Translations under genes and position numbers: made by a program
Shown here: piece after piece, positions 57,859-64,000 of the stretch
How the letters are laid out: each line of letters starts with the position of its first letter
Position numbering within the stretch: position 1 is the stretch's first letter
The notes under the pieces: generated by a model
What the model saw: the letters and a program-made list of their open reading frames with translations, nothing else
What the model was told of the DNA's origin: nothing
Databases searched by the model: none
Source: Clostridiales bacterium UBA7273
Lineage (GTDB): Bacteria > Bacillota > Clostridia > Oscillospirales > Oscillospiraceae
Direction: 5' to 3'
Assembly (NCBI GenBank): GCA_002472405.1
Contig: DKRV01000032.1
Coordinates: 1 to 64,000, forward strand
Length of the DNA: 64,000 nucleotides

Positions 57859-58641
57859 CTACTCTACTATTCTGTCAAGAATTTCGTTTACATTTCCTCC
57901 CGTGAACGAAAGCGTATAATCGCTCTCATCGCCGCTTAGCTCAACGCTGCCCATGCTGCACAGCTCCAAAATCGACATAAACGTTGCAACGATCTCGGAT
58001 CTGCTGCGGCAGGCCGAATAAAGTTCTGAAAGCTTTGCCTGGCCGCTCTGGAGCCGGGCTATTAGCTCGCTGCTTTTTGTGCGTATCTCATAGACTATGC
58101 GTGTTGGCGCAAGACGCCGGGCAAATTCCGGCTCGGCAGGCTTTCCGCCGCGTGTTATAACGGCATACAGAGCCTTGAAAAGATCGGCTGGCTCGTGCCG
58201 ATACTCATACTCGCGCTTTACATTCGGCAGCGGCTCGGGCAGCTTCGTGTAGTACAAAAGGCCTTTTTCCGACGCGCTTTTCAGCTCCGGAGTTATCTTC
58301 TGAACGGCGGTGTATATATCCTTGCATTTTAACTGCTCGAGCGACGTCATGAGTTCTTCAAGCTCGCTGACCTCTTCCTCACCGGCAAGCAGGGTCTTGG
58401 TCTTGATATACAGCAGATGTGACGCCATCTGGACAAACTCGCTGGTTATCTCAAGATCCATCCGCTCCATGCGGTCAAGGTACTCAAGATACTGATCGAG
58501 TATCTCCGCGATTTTGATATCTCGGATCTCTATTTTGTTTTTCGATAAAAGCATAAGGATCAGGCTGAGCGGACCGTCAAAGTCCTGAAGCTCGTTTTTG
58601 TCCTTGACTATGCTTTCAAGATGAAAAGTCGGATTATCCAT
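57859..58641 (-). CDS. scpA: Segregation and condensation protein A
   Basis: The 260-residue kleisin bridges the SMC heads. Its N-terminus has FDGPLSLILMLLSKNKIEIRDIKI and LEITSEFVQMASHLLYIKTK. The ATG at 58641 overlaps the upstream protease-gene stop only through neighbouring codons; an open TTG two codons earlier exists. No clear SD is present, so translation may be coupled. Confidence 0.95.
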   Translation of the reverse strand: MDNPTFHLESIVKDKNELQDFDGPLSLILMLLSKNKIEIRDIKIAEILDQYLEYLDRMERMDLEITSEFVQMASHLLYIKTKTLLAGEEEVSELEELMTSLEQLKCKDIYTAVQKITPELKSASEKGLLYYTKLPEPLPNVKREYEYRHEPADLFKALYAVITRGGKPAEPEFARRLAPTRIVYEIRTKSSELIARLQSGQAKLSELYSACRSRSEIVATFMSILELCSMGSVELSGDESDYTLSFTGGNVNEILDRIVE

Positions 58642-58643
58642 TA

Positions 58644-59336
58644 TCAATAAAACAGTATGCTCGAAAGGCTAAAGCCCCATTCGGCAAACGCAAACAAAAA
58701 TTTAAACACGGCCTGAGTGACCGTCTGGAGAGGCGCTCCGAGAACGTCCGATGCAATAAGCACGAGCAGTATAATCATTCCGTAGCGCTCATAGCGCATG
58801 AGTTTGTAGTAGCTCTCATCGCTCATGAGCGAAAACAGCACCTTAGAGCCGTCAAGCGGCGGTATCGGGATAATGTTGAATATGGCAAGCGCTATGCTAA
58901 GATAAGCCGTTATGTAAACCATATCGAGCAAGCTGTCCAAAAACGAGCTGCCCGAGAGCTTGCACGGCAGAAAGATGAGGCCGTATATGAACAAAACTAT
59001 GCAGCAGATGAGCACGTTTGACACGGGGCCTGCAAGAGCGGTTATTGCCATATCGCGCTTCGGATGCTTAAAATTACGCATATCAACAGGCACCGGCTTT
59101 GCCCAGCCGAATTTGAACGCGACCATCATAACAAGGCCGAATATGTCGATATGCTTTATGGGGTTAAGCGTAAGCCTGCCCATGTTTTTGGCCGTATTAT
59201 CTCCCAGCTTGTAGGCAACAAAGCCGTGGCTCAGCTCATGCAGCGTTATGCACACAAGCGCCGGTATTATCGACATGAGTATTTCCATCGGGACAGACCA
59301 GTCGAGATTTCGCATTACATCGCCAAAAGAATTCAT
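58644..59336 (-). CDS. Site-2 protease family (M50) membrane metalloprotease
   Basis: The 230-residue membrane protein has the zinc-binding HELSHGFVAYKLGD (HExxH) in the first helix pair and NIIPIPPLDGSKV (the third ligand Asp motif) downstream. Four to six helices are visible. Bacillus YwhC-like members are peptidases of unknown targets. It sits between engB and scpA. Confidence 0.92.
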   Translation of the reverse strand: MNSFGDVMRNLDWSVPMEILMSIIPALVCITLHELSHGFVAYKLGDNTAKNMGRLTLNPIKHIDIFGLVMMVAFKFGWAKPVPVDMRNFKHPKRDMAITALAGPVSNVLICCIVLFIYGLIFLPCKLSGSSFLDSLLDMVYITAYLSIALAIFNIIPIPPLDGSKVLFSLMSDESYYKLMRYERYGMIILLVLIASDVLGAPLQTVTQAVFKFLFAFAEWGFSLSSILFY

Positions 59337-59347
59337 AAGAAGCTACC

Positions 59348-59938
59348 TTAAACGTAATTGAGTATCTGTGACATAAGCGCTTCGCGTCCGCTCCCCTTCT
59401 CAGCCGAGAACAGAATAAGCGGAGTTGAATCGTCAAGGCCGAGCGTAAGCCGTATAAGTTCAAGATTAGGCTCGATCTCGCTTTTTTTAAGCTTATCGGC
59501 CTTGTTTGCGACAACGACGAGCGGACAGCCGGTGCTTTTGAACCACTCGGCCATCGTAACGTCGTCTGCCGTGGGCTTATGGCGCGAATCAACTATCATT
59601 ACACCGAGGTCAATAAGTCCGTCAATGGCAAAAAACTGCTCCATGAGCTTACCCCAGCGCTCGCGCTCTGCCTTCGAGACCTTGGCATAGCCGTAGCCGG
59701 GCAGATCGACGAAGTAAACCTTTTTATCGATGAGAAAATAGTTTACATGAATGGTTTTTCCGGGCGACTGGCCGACTCGCGCAAAGTTTTTCCTATTTAA
59801 AAGTCTGTTTATGACCGAGGATTTGCCGACATTTGACTTGCCGGAAAAAACGATATTGGGAAGCGCATCGCGGATAAAGCCCGAAGGTGCCGCCGCGCTT
59901 TTAATAAACTCGGCCTTGTTTATATTAAGTTCTGCCAT
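59348..59938 (-). CDS. engB: Ribosome biogenesis GTPase EngB/YsxC
   Basis: The 196-residue GTPase is needed for 50S assembly. The P-loop is GKSNVGKSSVINRL; TIHVNYF is switch I; DLPGYGYAKVSKAERE is G3; NKADKLKKSE is G4. It follows lon by 7 nt, the Firmicutes-typical lonA-ysxC order. Confidence 0.96.
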   Translation of the reverse strand: MAELNINKAEFIKSAAAPSGFIRDALPNIVFSGKSNVGKSSVINRLLNRKNFARVGQSPGKTIHVNYFLIDKKVYFVDLPGYGYAKVSKAERERWGKLMEQFFAIDGLIDLGVMIVDSRHKPTADDVTMAEWFKSTGCPLVVVANKADKLKKSEIEPNLELIRLTLGLDDSTPLILFSAEKGSGREALMSQILNYV

Positions 59939-59945
59939 GCTTCAC

Positions 59946-62348
59946 CTACTGTCTTATTTCCGAGCGGCTTTTTTTGCCCGAAACAGGCATTATGACCTCA
60001 TGCTTATTGTCCGAGTCCTTATGAACGAGCGCGGTCTCCAGAACTGTATCGACCTTGTCGGCAAGCACGAAGTTCAGCGCCTTGCGCACCGTCGGGTCGA
60101 TCTCTTCAAGGTCAGGCTCGTTATCGGCAGGTATTATAACCGTGCCGACTCCGTTTCGCATCGCGGCCATCGTCTTTTCCTTGAGGCCTCCGATCGGCAG
60201 GACTCTGCCGCGCAGGCTTATCTCGCCCGTCATTGCGATATCGCGGCGCACCGGAGTTCCCGTGAGAGCGGAAACGATCGCCGTGCACACGGTCACGCCG
60301 GCAGACGGGCCGTCCTTGGGTATTGCGCCCTCGGGGAAGTGAATGTGTATATCCTTGGTTTTATAAAAATCGGCCTCGATGCCGAGCTTTCCTGCGCGGC
60401 TTCTGATGCAGGTCATTGCAGCCTGGCAGGACTCCTTCATCACATTGCCGAGATTGCCGGTAAGCTCAAGCTTGCCGCTTCCGTCAACAACGGCTACTTC
60501 GACATCAAGTACCTCGCCGCCGACGCTTGTCCACGCAAGGCCGCGCACAAGGCCGATCTCATCGGTCATTCTGCGATGCTCGGGCTTAAACTTCGGCGCT
60601 CCGAGATAAGGCTGCAGCGCACCCGAGCGCAAGGAAAGACTCTTACGCTCACCGTCGGCGATCGAGACCGCGGCTTTGCGGCAGAGTGCTGCGATTTGAC
60701 GCTCAAGATTACGGACGCCGGACTCGCGCGTGTAATAGCTTATTATTTCGCGTATAGCATCGTCGCTGACTTTGAGCTGAGCAGCCTTCAGGCCGTGCTT
60801 TTTGCGCTGCTTCGGCAGCAGATGCTGCTTTGCTATGCTGAGCTTTTCCTCATCGGTATAGCTTGATAGCTCAATTACCTCCATGCGGTCAAGCAGAGCT
60901 CTGGGGATGGTGTCGAGCGAGTTTGCAGTCGTTATAAAGAAAACGTCGGACAGGTCAAACGGCACTTCGAGGAAGTTATCGCGAAAGGTTGAGTTCTGCT
61001 CGGGGTCAAGTGCTTCAAGTAGTGCTGCCGACGGGTCGCCGCGGTAGTCCGAGCCGAGCTTATCTATCTCGTCAAGAACCATGACGGGGTTCATGCTCTT
61101 TGCCTGACGGATGCCGGAGATGATCCTGCCGGGCATTGCGCCGACATAGGTCTTGCGGTGGCCGCGTATCTCGGCCTCGTCATGCACGCCTCCGAGGGAA
61201 ATGCGCACGCAGTTGCGATTTGTGGCTCGGGCAATGCTCATGGCTATGCTCGTTTTGCCGGTTCCCGGAGGCCCGACAAGGCACAAAAGGTTTCCGCCTG
61301 CCTTGGGTGCAAGAGTTTTGACTGCAAGATACTCTATTATGCGTTCCTTTACCTTTTCAAGGCCGAAGTGATCGTCATCGAGCACCTTGCGCGCTTTTTC
61401 TATATCATTGGTTTCGGCGGTCTTTATATTCCACGGCAGCTCAAGGCAAACATCGAGATAGCCGCGGATGACTGTTGCCTCGGTCGAGCCAAACGGCTGC
61501 TTGGCAAGATGCGAAACCTCCTTGAGAAGCTTCTCTTCGATCTCCTTTGAAAGCTTGAGATCGCGTATCTTCTGGCGATACTCGCCGATATCGTCGGTGC
61601 TATCATCCTCGCCGAGCTCCTGCTGGATTATCTTCATCTGCTCGTGCAGATAATAATCGCGCTGGCTGCGGTTTACCTGCTCGTTTGTCGCCTCATTCAG
61701 CTCCTGCTCGATGCTCATAACATTAAGCTCATGGTTGAGCATTTCAATGAGCATTTCAAGTCTGCGGCATGGGTGAAGCTCCTCAAGCAGGACCTGCTTC
61801 TGCCTGTAATCAAAGCGGACATTCTGCGCGGTATAATCAGCGACAAATGCAGGGTCGCGACTGACGACGAGGTTCAGAAGCATTTCAGGCGGCATGCTGC
61901 CCGAGAGCTGAACATACTCGTCAAACAGGCCGACGGTCGTGCGCATAAGCGCCTCTTTTCTGTCGGCAGCTACCTTTTCAGGCTTATCGGGCACGCTTTC
62001 GATATCGCCGAAAAAGCACGGATGATCCGAGGACAGCGAAGCTACCCTGCCCCTGTAAAGTCCCTCTGCCATGACCTTGCACAGCTTACCGCCGGGCTGG
62101 CGCACAAACTGGCGAATGCGGCAGACAACACCGTATTCGTAAAGGTCACTCAGCTGCGGCATATCGTTTGATATGTCCTTCTGAGTGACGAGGAATATCT
62201 CCTGATCGTTATTTTGCGCGCAATTGAGCGCGGCAAGCGATATCGGTCGCTCAACGTCAAAGCTCAGGAGCATCCCGGGGAATATGTTAAGGCCACGCAG
62301 CGGCAGTATAGCCATTGCGCGGTTCGGTATTTTCGTGTTCTGATTCAT
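59946..62348 (-). CDS. lon: ATP-dependent protease Lon
   Basis: The 800-residue cytosolic protease degrades misfolded and regulatory proteins. The N-terminal substrate domain comes first; the Walker A GPPGTGKTS lies near residue 356; the catalytic Ser is in PKDGPSAGVT, with the Lys in the SEEKTMAAM-type GGLKEKTMAA block. A terminator-like hairpin stands between clpX and lon. Acidic and basic C-terminus ends SGKKSRSEIRQ. Confidence 0.97.
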   Translation of the reverse strand: MNQNTKIPNRAMAILPLRGLNIFPGMLLSFDVERPISLAALNCAQNNDQEIFLVTQKDISNDMPQLSDLYEYGVVCRIRQFVRQPGGKLCKVMAEGLYRGRVASLSSDHPCFFGDIESVPDKPEKVAADRKEALMRTTVGLFDEYVQLSGSMPPEMLLNLVVSRDPAFVADYTAQNVRFDYRQKQVLLEELHPCRRLEMLIEMLNHELNVMSIEQELNEATNEQVNRSQRDYYLHEQMKIIQQELGEDDSTDDIGEYRQKIRDLKLSKEIEEKLLKEVSHLAKQPFGSTEATVIRGYLDVCLELPWNIKTAETNDIEKARKVLDDDHFGLEKVKERIIEYLAVKTLAPKAGGNLLCLVGPPGTGKTSIAMSIARATNRNCVRISLGGVHDEAEIRGHRKTYVGAMPGRIISGIRQAKSMNPVMVLDEIDKLGSDYRGDPSAALLEALDPEQNSTFRDNFLEVPFDLSDVFFITTANSLDTIPRALLDRMEVIELSSYTDEEKLSIAKQHLLPKQRKKHGLKAAQLKVSDDAIREIISYYTRESGVRNLERQIAALCRKAAVSIADGERKSLSLRSGALQPYLGAPKFKPEHRRMTDEIGLVRGLAWTSVGGEVLDVEVAVVDGSGKLELTGNLGNVMKESCQAAMTCIRSRAGKLGIEADFYKTKDIHIHFPEGAIPKDGPSAGVTVCTAIVSALTGTPVRRDIAMTGEISLRGRVLPIGGLKEKTMAAMRNGVGTVIIPADNEPDLEEIDPTVRKALNFVLADKVDTVLETALVHKDSDNKHEVIMPVSGKKSRSEIRQ

Positions 62349-62371
62349 GTGATTACCTCCTTGTGAGGGAT

Positions 62372-62413
62372 AAAAAACGCAGCAAGACAGGGCAACGCCC
62401 CGTCTTGCCGTGT
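62372..62413 (-). terminator. Intrinsic terminator or attenuator between clpX and lon
   Basis: On the minus strand a long stem (GCAAGAC.GGGC with GCCC.GTCTTGC, one mismatch, 62382-62393 with 62397-62408) is followed by six U (62372-62377). Only about 23 nt then remain before lon, so lon is either read through or has a promoter in this stretch. Confidence 0.8.
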
Positions 62414-62417
62414 TGTA

Positions 62418-63659
62418 TCATTTGCGTATTACGTCGGGGCCGGTTCCGTTTTTCACGCAGTCGGCAGTGACAATTACTTTCTCGATATCGTGCTCGCTGG
62501 GCACGGTGTACATGATGTCGGTCATTATGCCCTCCATCACGCTTCTCAGGCCGCGAGCGCCAATCTTCATCTCGATAGCCTTATCCGCAACGGCTTCGAG
62601 CGCATCTTTTTCATAGACAAGCTCTACACCGTCATAAGCCATGAGGGCTTCATACTGCTTGGTCATTGCATTCTTCGGCTCTGTAAGTATGCGGACAAGA
62701 TCCTCGCGCTTGAGCGAGGTTAGCGGTGCGATAACAGGCAGTCTGCCTATAAGCTCGGGAATGATGCCGAACTTGAGCAGATCGTGCTGCTGAGCCTGCT
62801 TGAGAAGCTCTCCGACGTCACGCTCCGTTGAGCTTTTTATGTCAGCACCAAAGCCCATGCTCTTTTTCTCGGTGCGCTTTTCGATGATCTTATCAAGTCC
62901 GTCGAATGCGCCGCCGCAGATAAAGAGAATATTGGTCGTATCGACCTTTATAAACTCCTGATGAGGGTGCTTGCGGCCTCCCTGGGGCGGAACGTTTGCT
63001 ACCGTGCCTTCAAGCAGCTTCAACAGCGCTTGCTGCACGCCCTCGCCGGATACGTCGCGTGTGATGGACGTATTCTCGCTCTTGCGGGCGATCTTATCGA
63101 TCTCGTCAATGTAGATTATGCCCTTTTCGGCGCGCTCAACGTCAAAATCGGCAGCCTGCAAAAGCCGCAGAAGAATATTCTCAACGTCTTCGCCGACATA
63201 GCCGGCTTCGGTGAGCGTCGTTGCATCGGCTATTGCAAAGGGCACATTGAGCATCTTGGCCAGAGACTGCGCAAACAGAGTCTTGCCGCTGCCGGTCGGG
63301 CCGATGAGCAGGATATTGCTCTTTTGAAGCTCAACGTCGTTATCGCCGGCATAGAGGATGCGCTTATAGTGGTTATACACCGCAACCGACAGAACTACCT
63401 TTGCTCTGTCCTGCCCGACGATGTACTCATCAAGCTTTGCCTTTATCTCGGCAGGCTTCGGAAGATCCTCAAAGCGCAGGCGGTTTCCCTGGCTGTCATG
63501 CACGGGAGCCTGCTCATCCTCGGCGATAATGCTCATGCAGAGATTTATGCATTCATCGCAGATGTATGCACCGTTTCCGGCAATGAGTCTGCCGGTCTGA
63601 GCCTGTGTTTTTCCGCAGAACGAGCAGCGGATGCTCTTTCTGTCGTCTGTTCTTGCCAT
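62418..63659 (-). CDS. clpX: ClpX ATPase of the ClpXP protease
   Basis: The 413-residue AAA+ unfoldase has an N-terminal zinc finger (CSFCGKTQ ... CDECINLC), Walker A GPTGSGKT, Walker B IIYIDEIDK, an arginine-finger region and a C-terminal GARGLRSVMEG. It is the partner of the adjacent ClpP. The order clpP-clpX-lon-engB is standard. Confidence 0.98.
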   Translation of the reverse strand: MARTDDRKSIRCSFCGKTQAQTGRLIAGNGAYICDECINLCMSIIAEDEQAPVHDSQGNRLRFEDLPKPAEIKAKLDEYIVGQDRAKVVLSVAVYNHYKRILYAGDNDVELQKSNILLIGPTGSGKTLFAQSLAKMLNVPFAIADATTLTEAGYVGEDVENILLRLLQAADFDVERAEKGIIYIDEIDKIARKSENTSITRDVSGEGVQQALLKLLEGTVANVPPQGGRKHPHQEFIKVDTTNILFICGGAFDGLDKIIEKRTEKKSMGFGADIKSSTERDVGELLKQAQQHDLLKFGIIPELIGRLPVIAPLTSLKREDLVRILTEPKNAMTKQYEALMAYDGVELVYEKDALEAVADKAIEMKIGARGLRSVMEGIMTDIMYTVPSEHDIEKVIVTADCVKNGTGPDVIRK

Positions 63660-63685
63660 AGTTTTACCTCAAGAAATGATGTAAT

Positions 63686-63710
63686 ATGGGGGAACCGAAA
63701 GTTCCCCCAT
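63686..63710 (-). other. Hairpin between clpP and clpX
   Basis: A perfect 10-bp stem ATGGGGGAAC / GTTCCCCCAT (63686-63695 with 63701-63710) with a 5-nt loop lies in the clpP-clpX gap. No U run follows, so it is more likely a processing or stability element than a full terminator. Confidence 0.5.
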
Positions 63711-63719
63711 ACAGAAATC

Positions 63720-64000
63720 TTATCGCTTGGTTATCACCTTATCGATAAGGCCGTATTCCAGGGCTTCCTGTGCAGACATGAAGTGATCGCGCTCGCAGTC
63801 TGCTTCAACAACGGCTATATCCTTACCGGTGTTTTCAGCGAGGATCCTGTTCAGATTTCTCTTTATCTTCAAGATCTGCTCGGCCTGTATCTGAATATCG
63901 GTGCACTGACCCTTGCTGCCGCCGGACGGCTGGTGGATCATGATTTCGGCATTGGGAAGCGCAAGGCGCTTGCCCTTTGCACCGCTCGAGAGCAGGAATG
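63720..64000 (-). CDS. clpP: ATP-dependent Clp protease proteolytic subunit, 3' part
   Basis: The gene runs off the right edge; only its C-terminal half is present. It starts inside FLLSSGAKGKRLALPNAEIM, then shows MIHQPSGG (catalytic His) and DIQIQAEQILKIKRNLNRILAENTGK, with the catalytic Asp in VEADCERDHFMSAQEALEYGLID. It is the serine-protease chamber for ClpX and is transcribed into clpX across a short gap with a hairpin. The catalytic serine is beyond the edge. Confidence 0.96.
   Translation of the reverse strand, partial: FLLSSGAKGKRLALPNAEIMIHQPSGGSKGQCTDIQIQAEQILKIKRNLNRILAENTGKDIAVVEADCERDHFMSAQEALEYGLIDKVITKR

Noticed and set aside
59751..60866. Plus-strand open frame of 371 codons
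   Set aside because: Antisense to engB and lon; no independent support.
1..64000. CRISPR arrays, insertion sequences, prophage, att sites or defence islands
   Set aside because: No direct-repeat array, transposase, integrase or phage gene was found; gene order is housekeeping throughout.

Overview
The window is a gene-dense, almost entirely chromosomal housekeeping region of an endospore-forming member of the Clostridia, most likely a gut-type Oscillospirales/Eubacteriales organism. The evidence is a complete spoIIIAA-AH operon with a SipL-like coat gene, cotJ, yunB, gerW and a DacF-like carboxypeptidase gene; an IspH-ribosomal protein S1 fusion; a pyrophosphate-type phosphofructokinase; a tyrosyl T-box; and the cdaA/cdaR c-di-AMP pair. 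The genus cannot be fixed from this sequence. Nearly every gene lies on the minus strand, as long co-oriented operons with 1-4 nt stop/start overlaps. Only pfp, a dicarboxylate/amino-acid symporter gene and the RNase P RNA gene are on the plus strand. I see no transposase, phage gene, CRISPR array, tRNA or rRNA.

Layout: 0-3 kb holds the 5' end of fba (class II aldolase), pfp transcribed divergently from it, and a DAACS symporter. 3-9.5 kb (minus) holds cotJC and a cotJA-cotJB fusion, ligA, yunB, a methionine gamma-lyase-like gene and murD. 9.5-16.9 kb holds rnpB, an ArsC-like gene, a dipeptidase, rnj, recR, rpe with a structured leader, ybaK, and a Tyr T-box operon encoding a C_GCAxxG_C_C protein and TyrS. 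16.9-25.9 kb is the recN-argR-nadK-tlyA-dxs-ispA-xseB-xseA-nusB-asp23 block. 25.9-31.8 kb is spoIIIAH-AA plus sipL. 31.8-43.4 kb is a 50-residue membrane ORF followed by rsgA-prkC-prpC-rlmN-rsmB-fmt-def-priA-rpoZ-gmk-remA-yicC. 43.4-49.2 kb is rseC, cdaR-cdaA, a cysteine-desulfurase-like/DUF3343 pair, ispF-ispD and carD. 49.3-54.3 kb is ispH-rpsA, cmk, a flavoprotein and an RpiR-type regulator. 54.3-64 kb is rluB, dacF, gerW, a DUF2953 gene, scpB-scpA, an M50 protease, engB, lon, clpX and the 3' end of clpP.

Themes: five isoprenoid genes (dxs, ispA, ispF, ispD, ispH) show the methylerythritol phosphate route. Information processing is well represented: replication and repair (ligA, recR, recN, xseAB, priA), RNA turnover (rnj, rnpB, yicC) and translation (tyrS, fmt, def, rlmN, rsmB, tlyA, rluB, engB, rsgA). 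Sporulation genes are spread through the housekeeping operons. Relative to the well-known Bacillus gene order, several members are absent at their usual positions: folD, accBC, spoIVB/spo0A, coaBC, glmM and spmAB.

No dramatic unknown system is visible. The observations most worth a second look are an internal Shine-Dalgarno/ATG that could make free S1 from the ispH-rpsA fusion; the unannotated 50-residue two-helix ORF that begins inside the rsgA terminator; the CotJA-CotJB fusion; sipL physically joined to spoIIIA; a T-box controlling a C_GCAxxG_C_C gene; and several perfect inverted repeats placed on promoters (dxs, carD, rpiR) or in leaders (rpe, rnj, cdaA). These were read by eye; no folding, alignment or database search was run.
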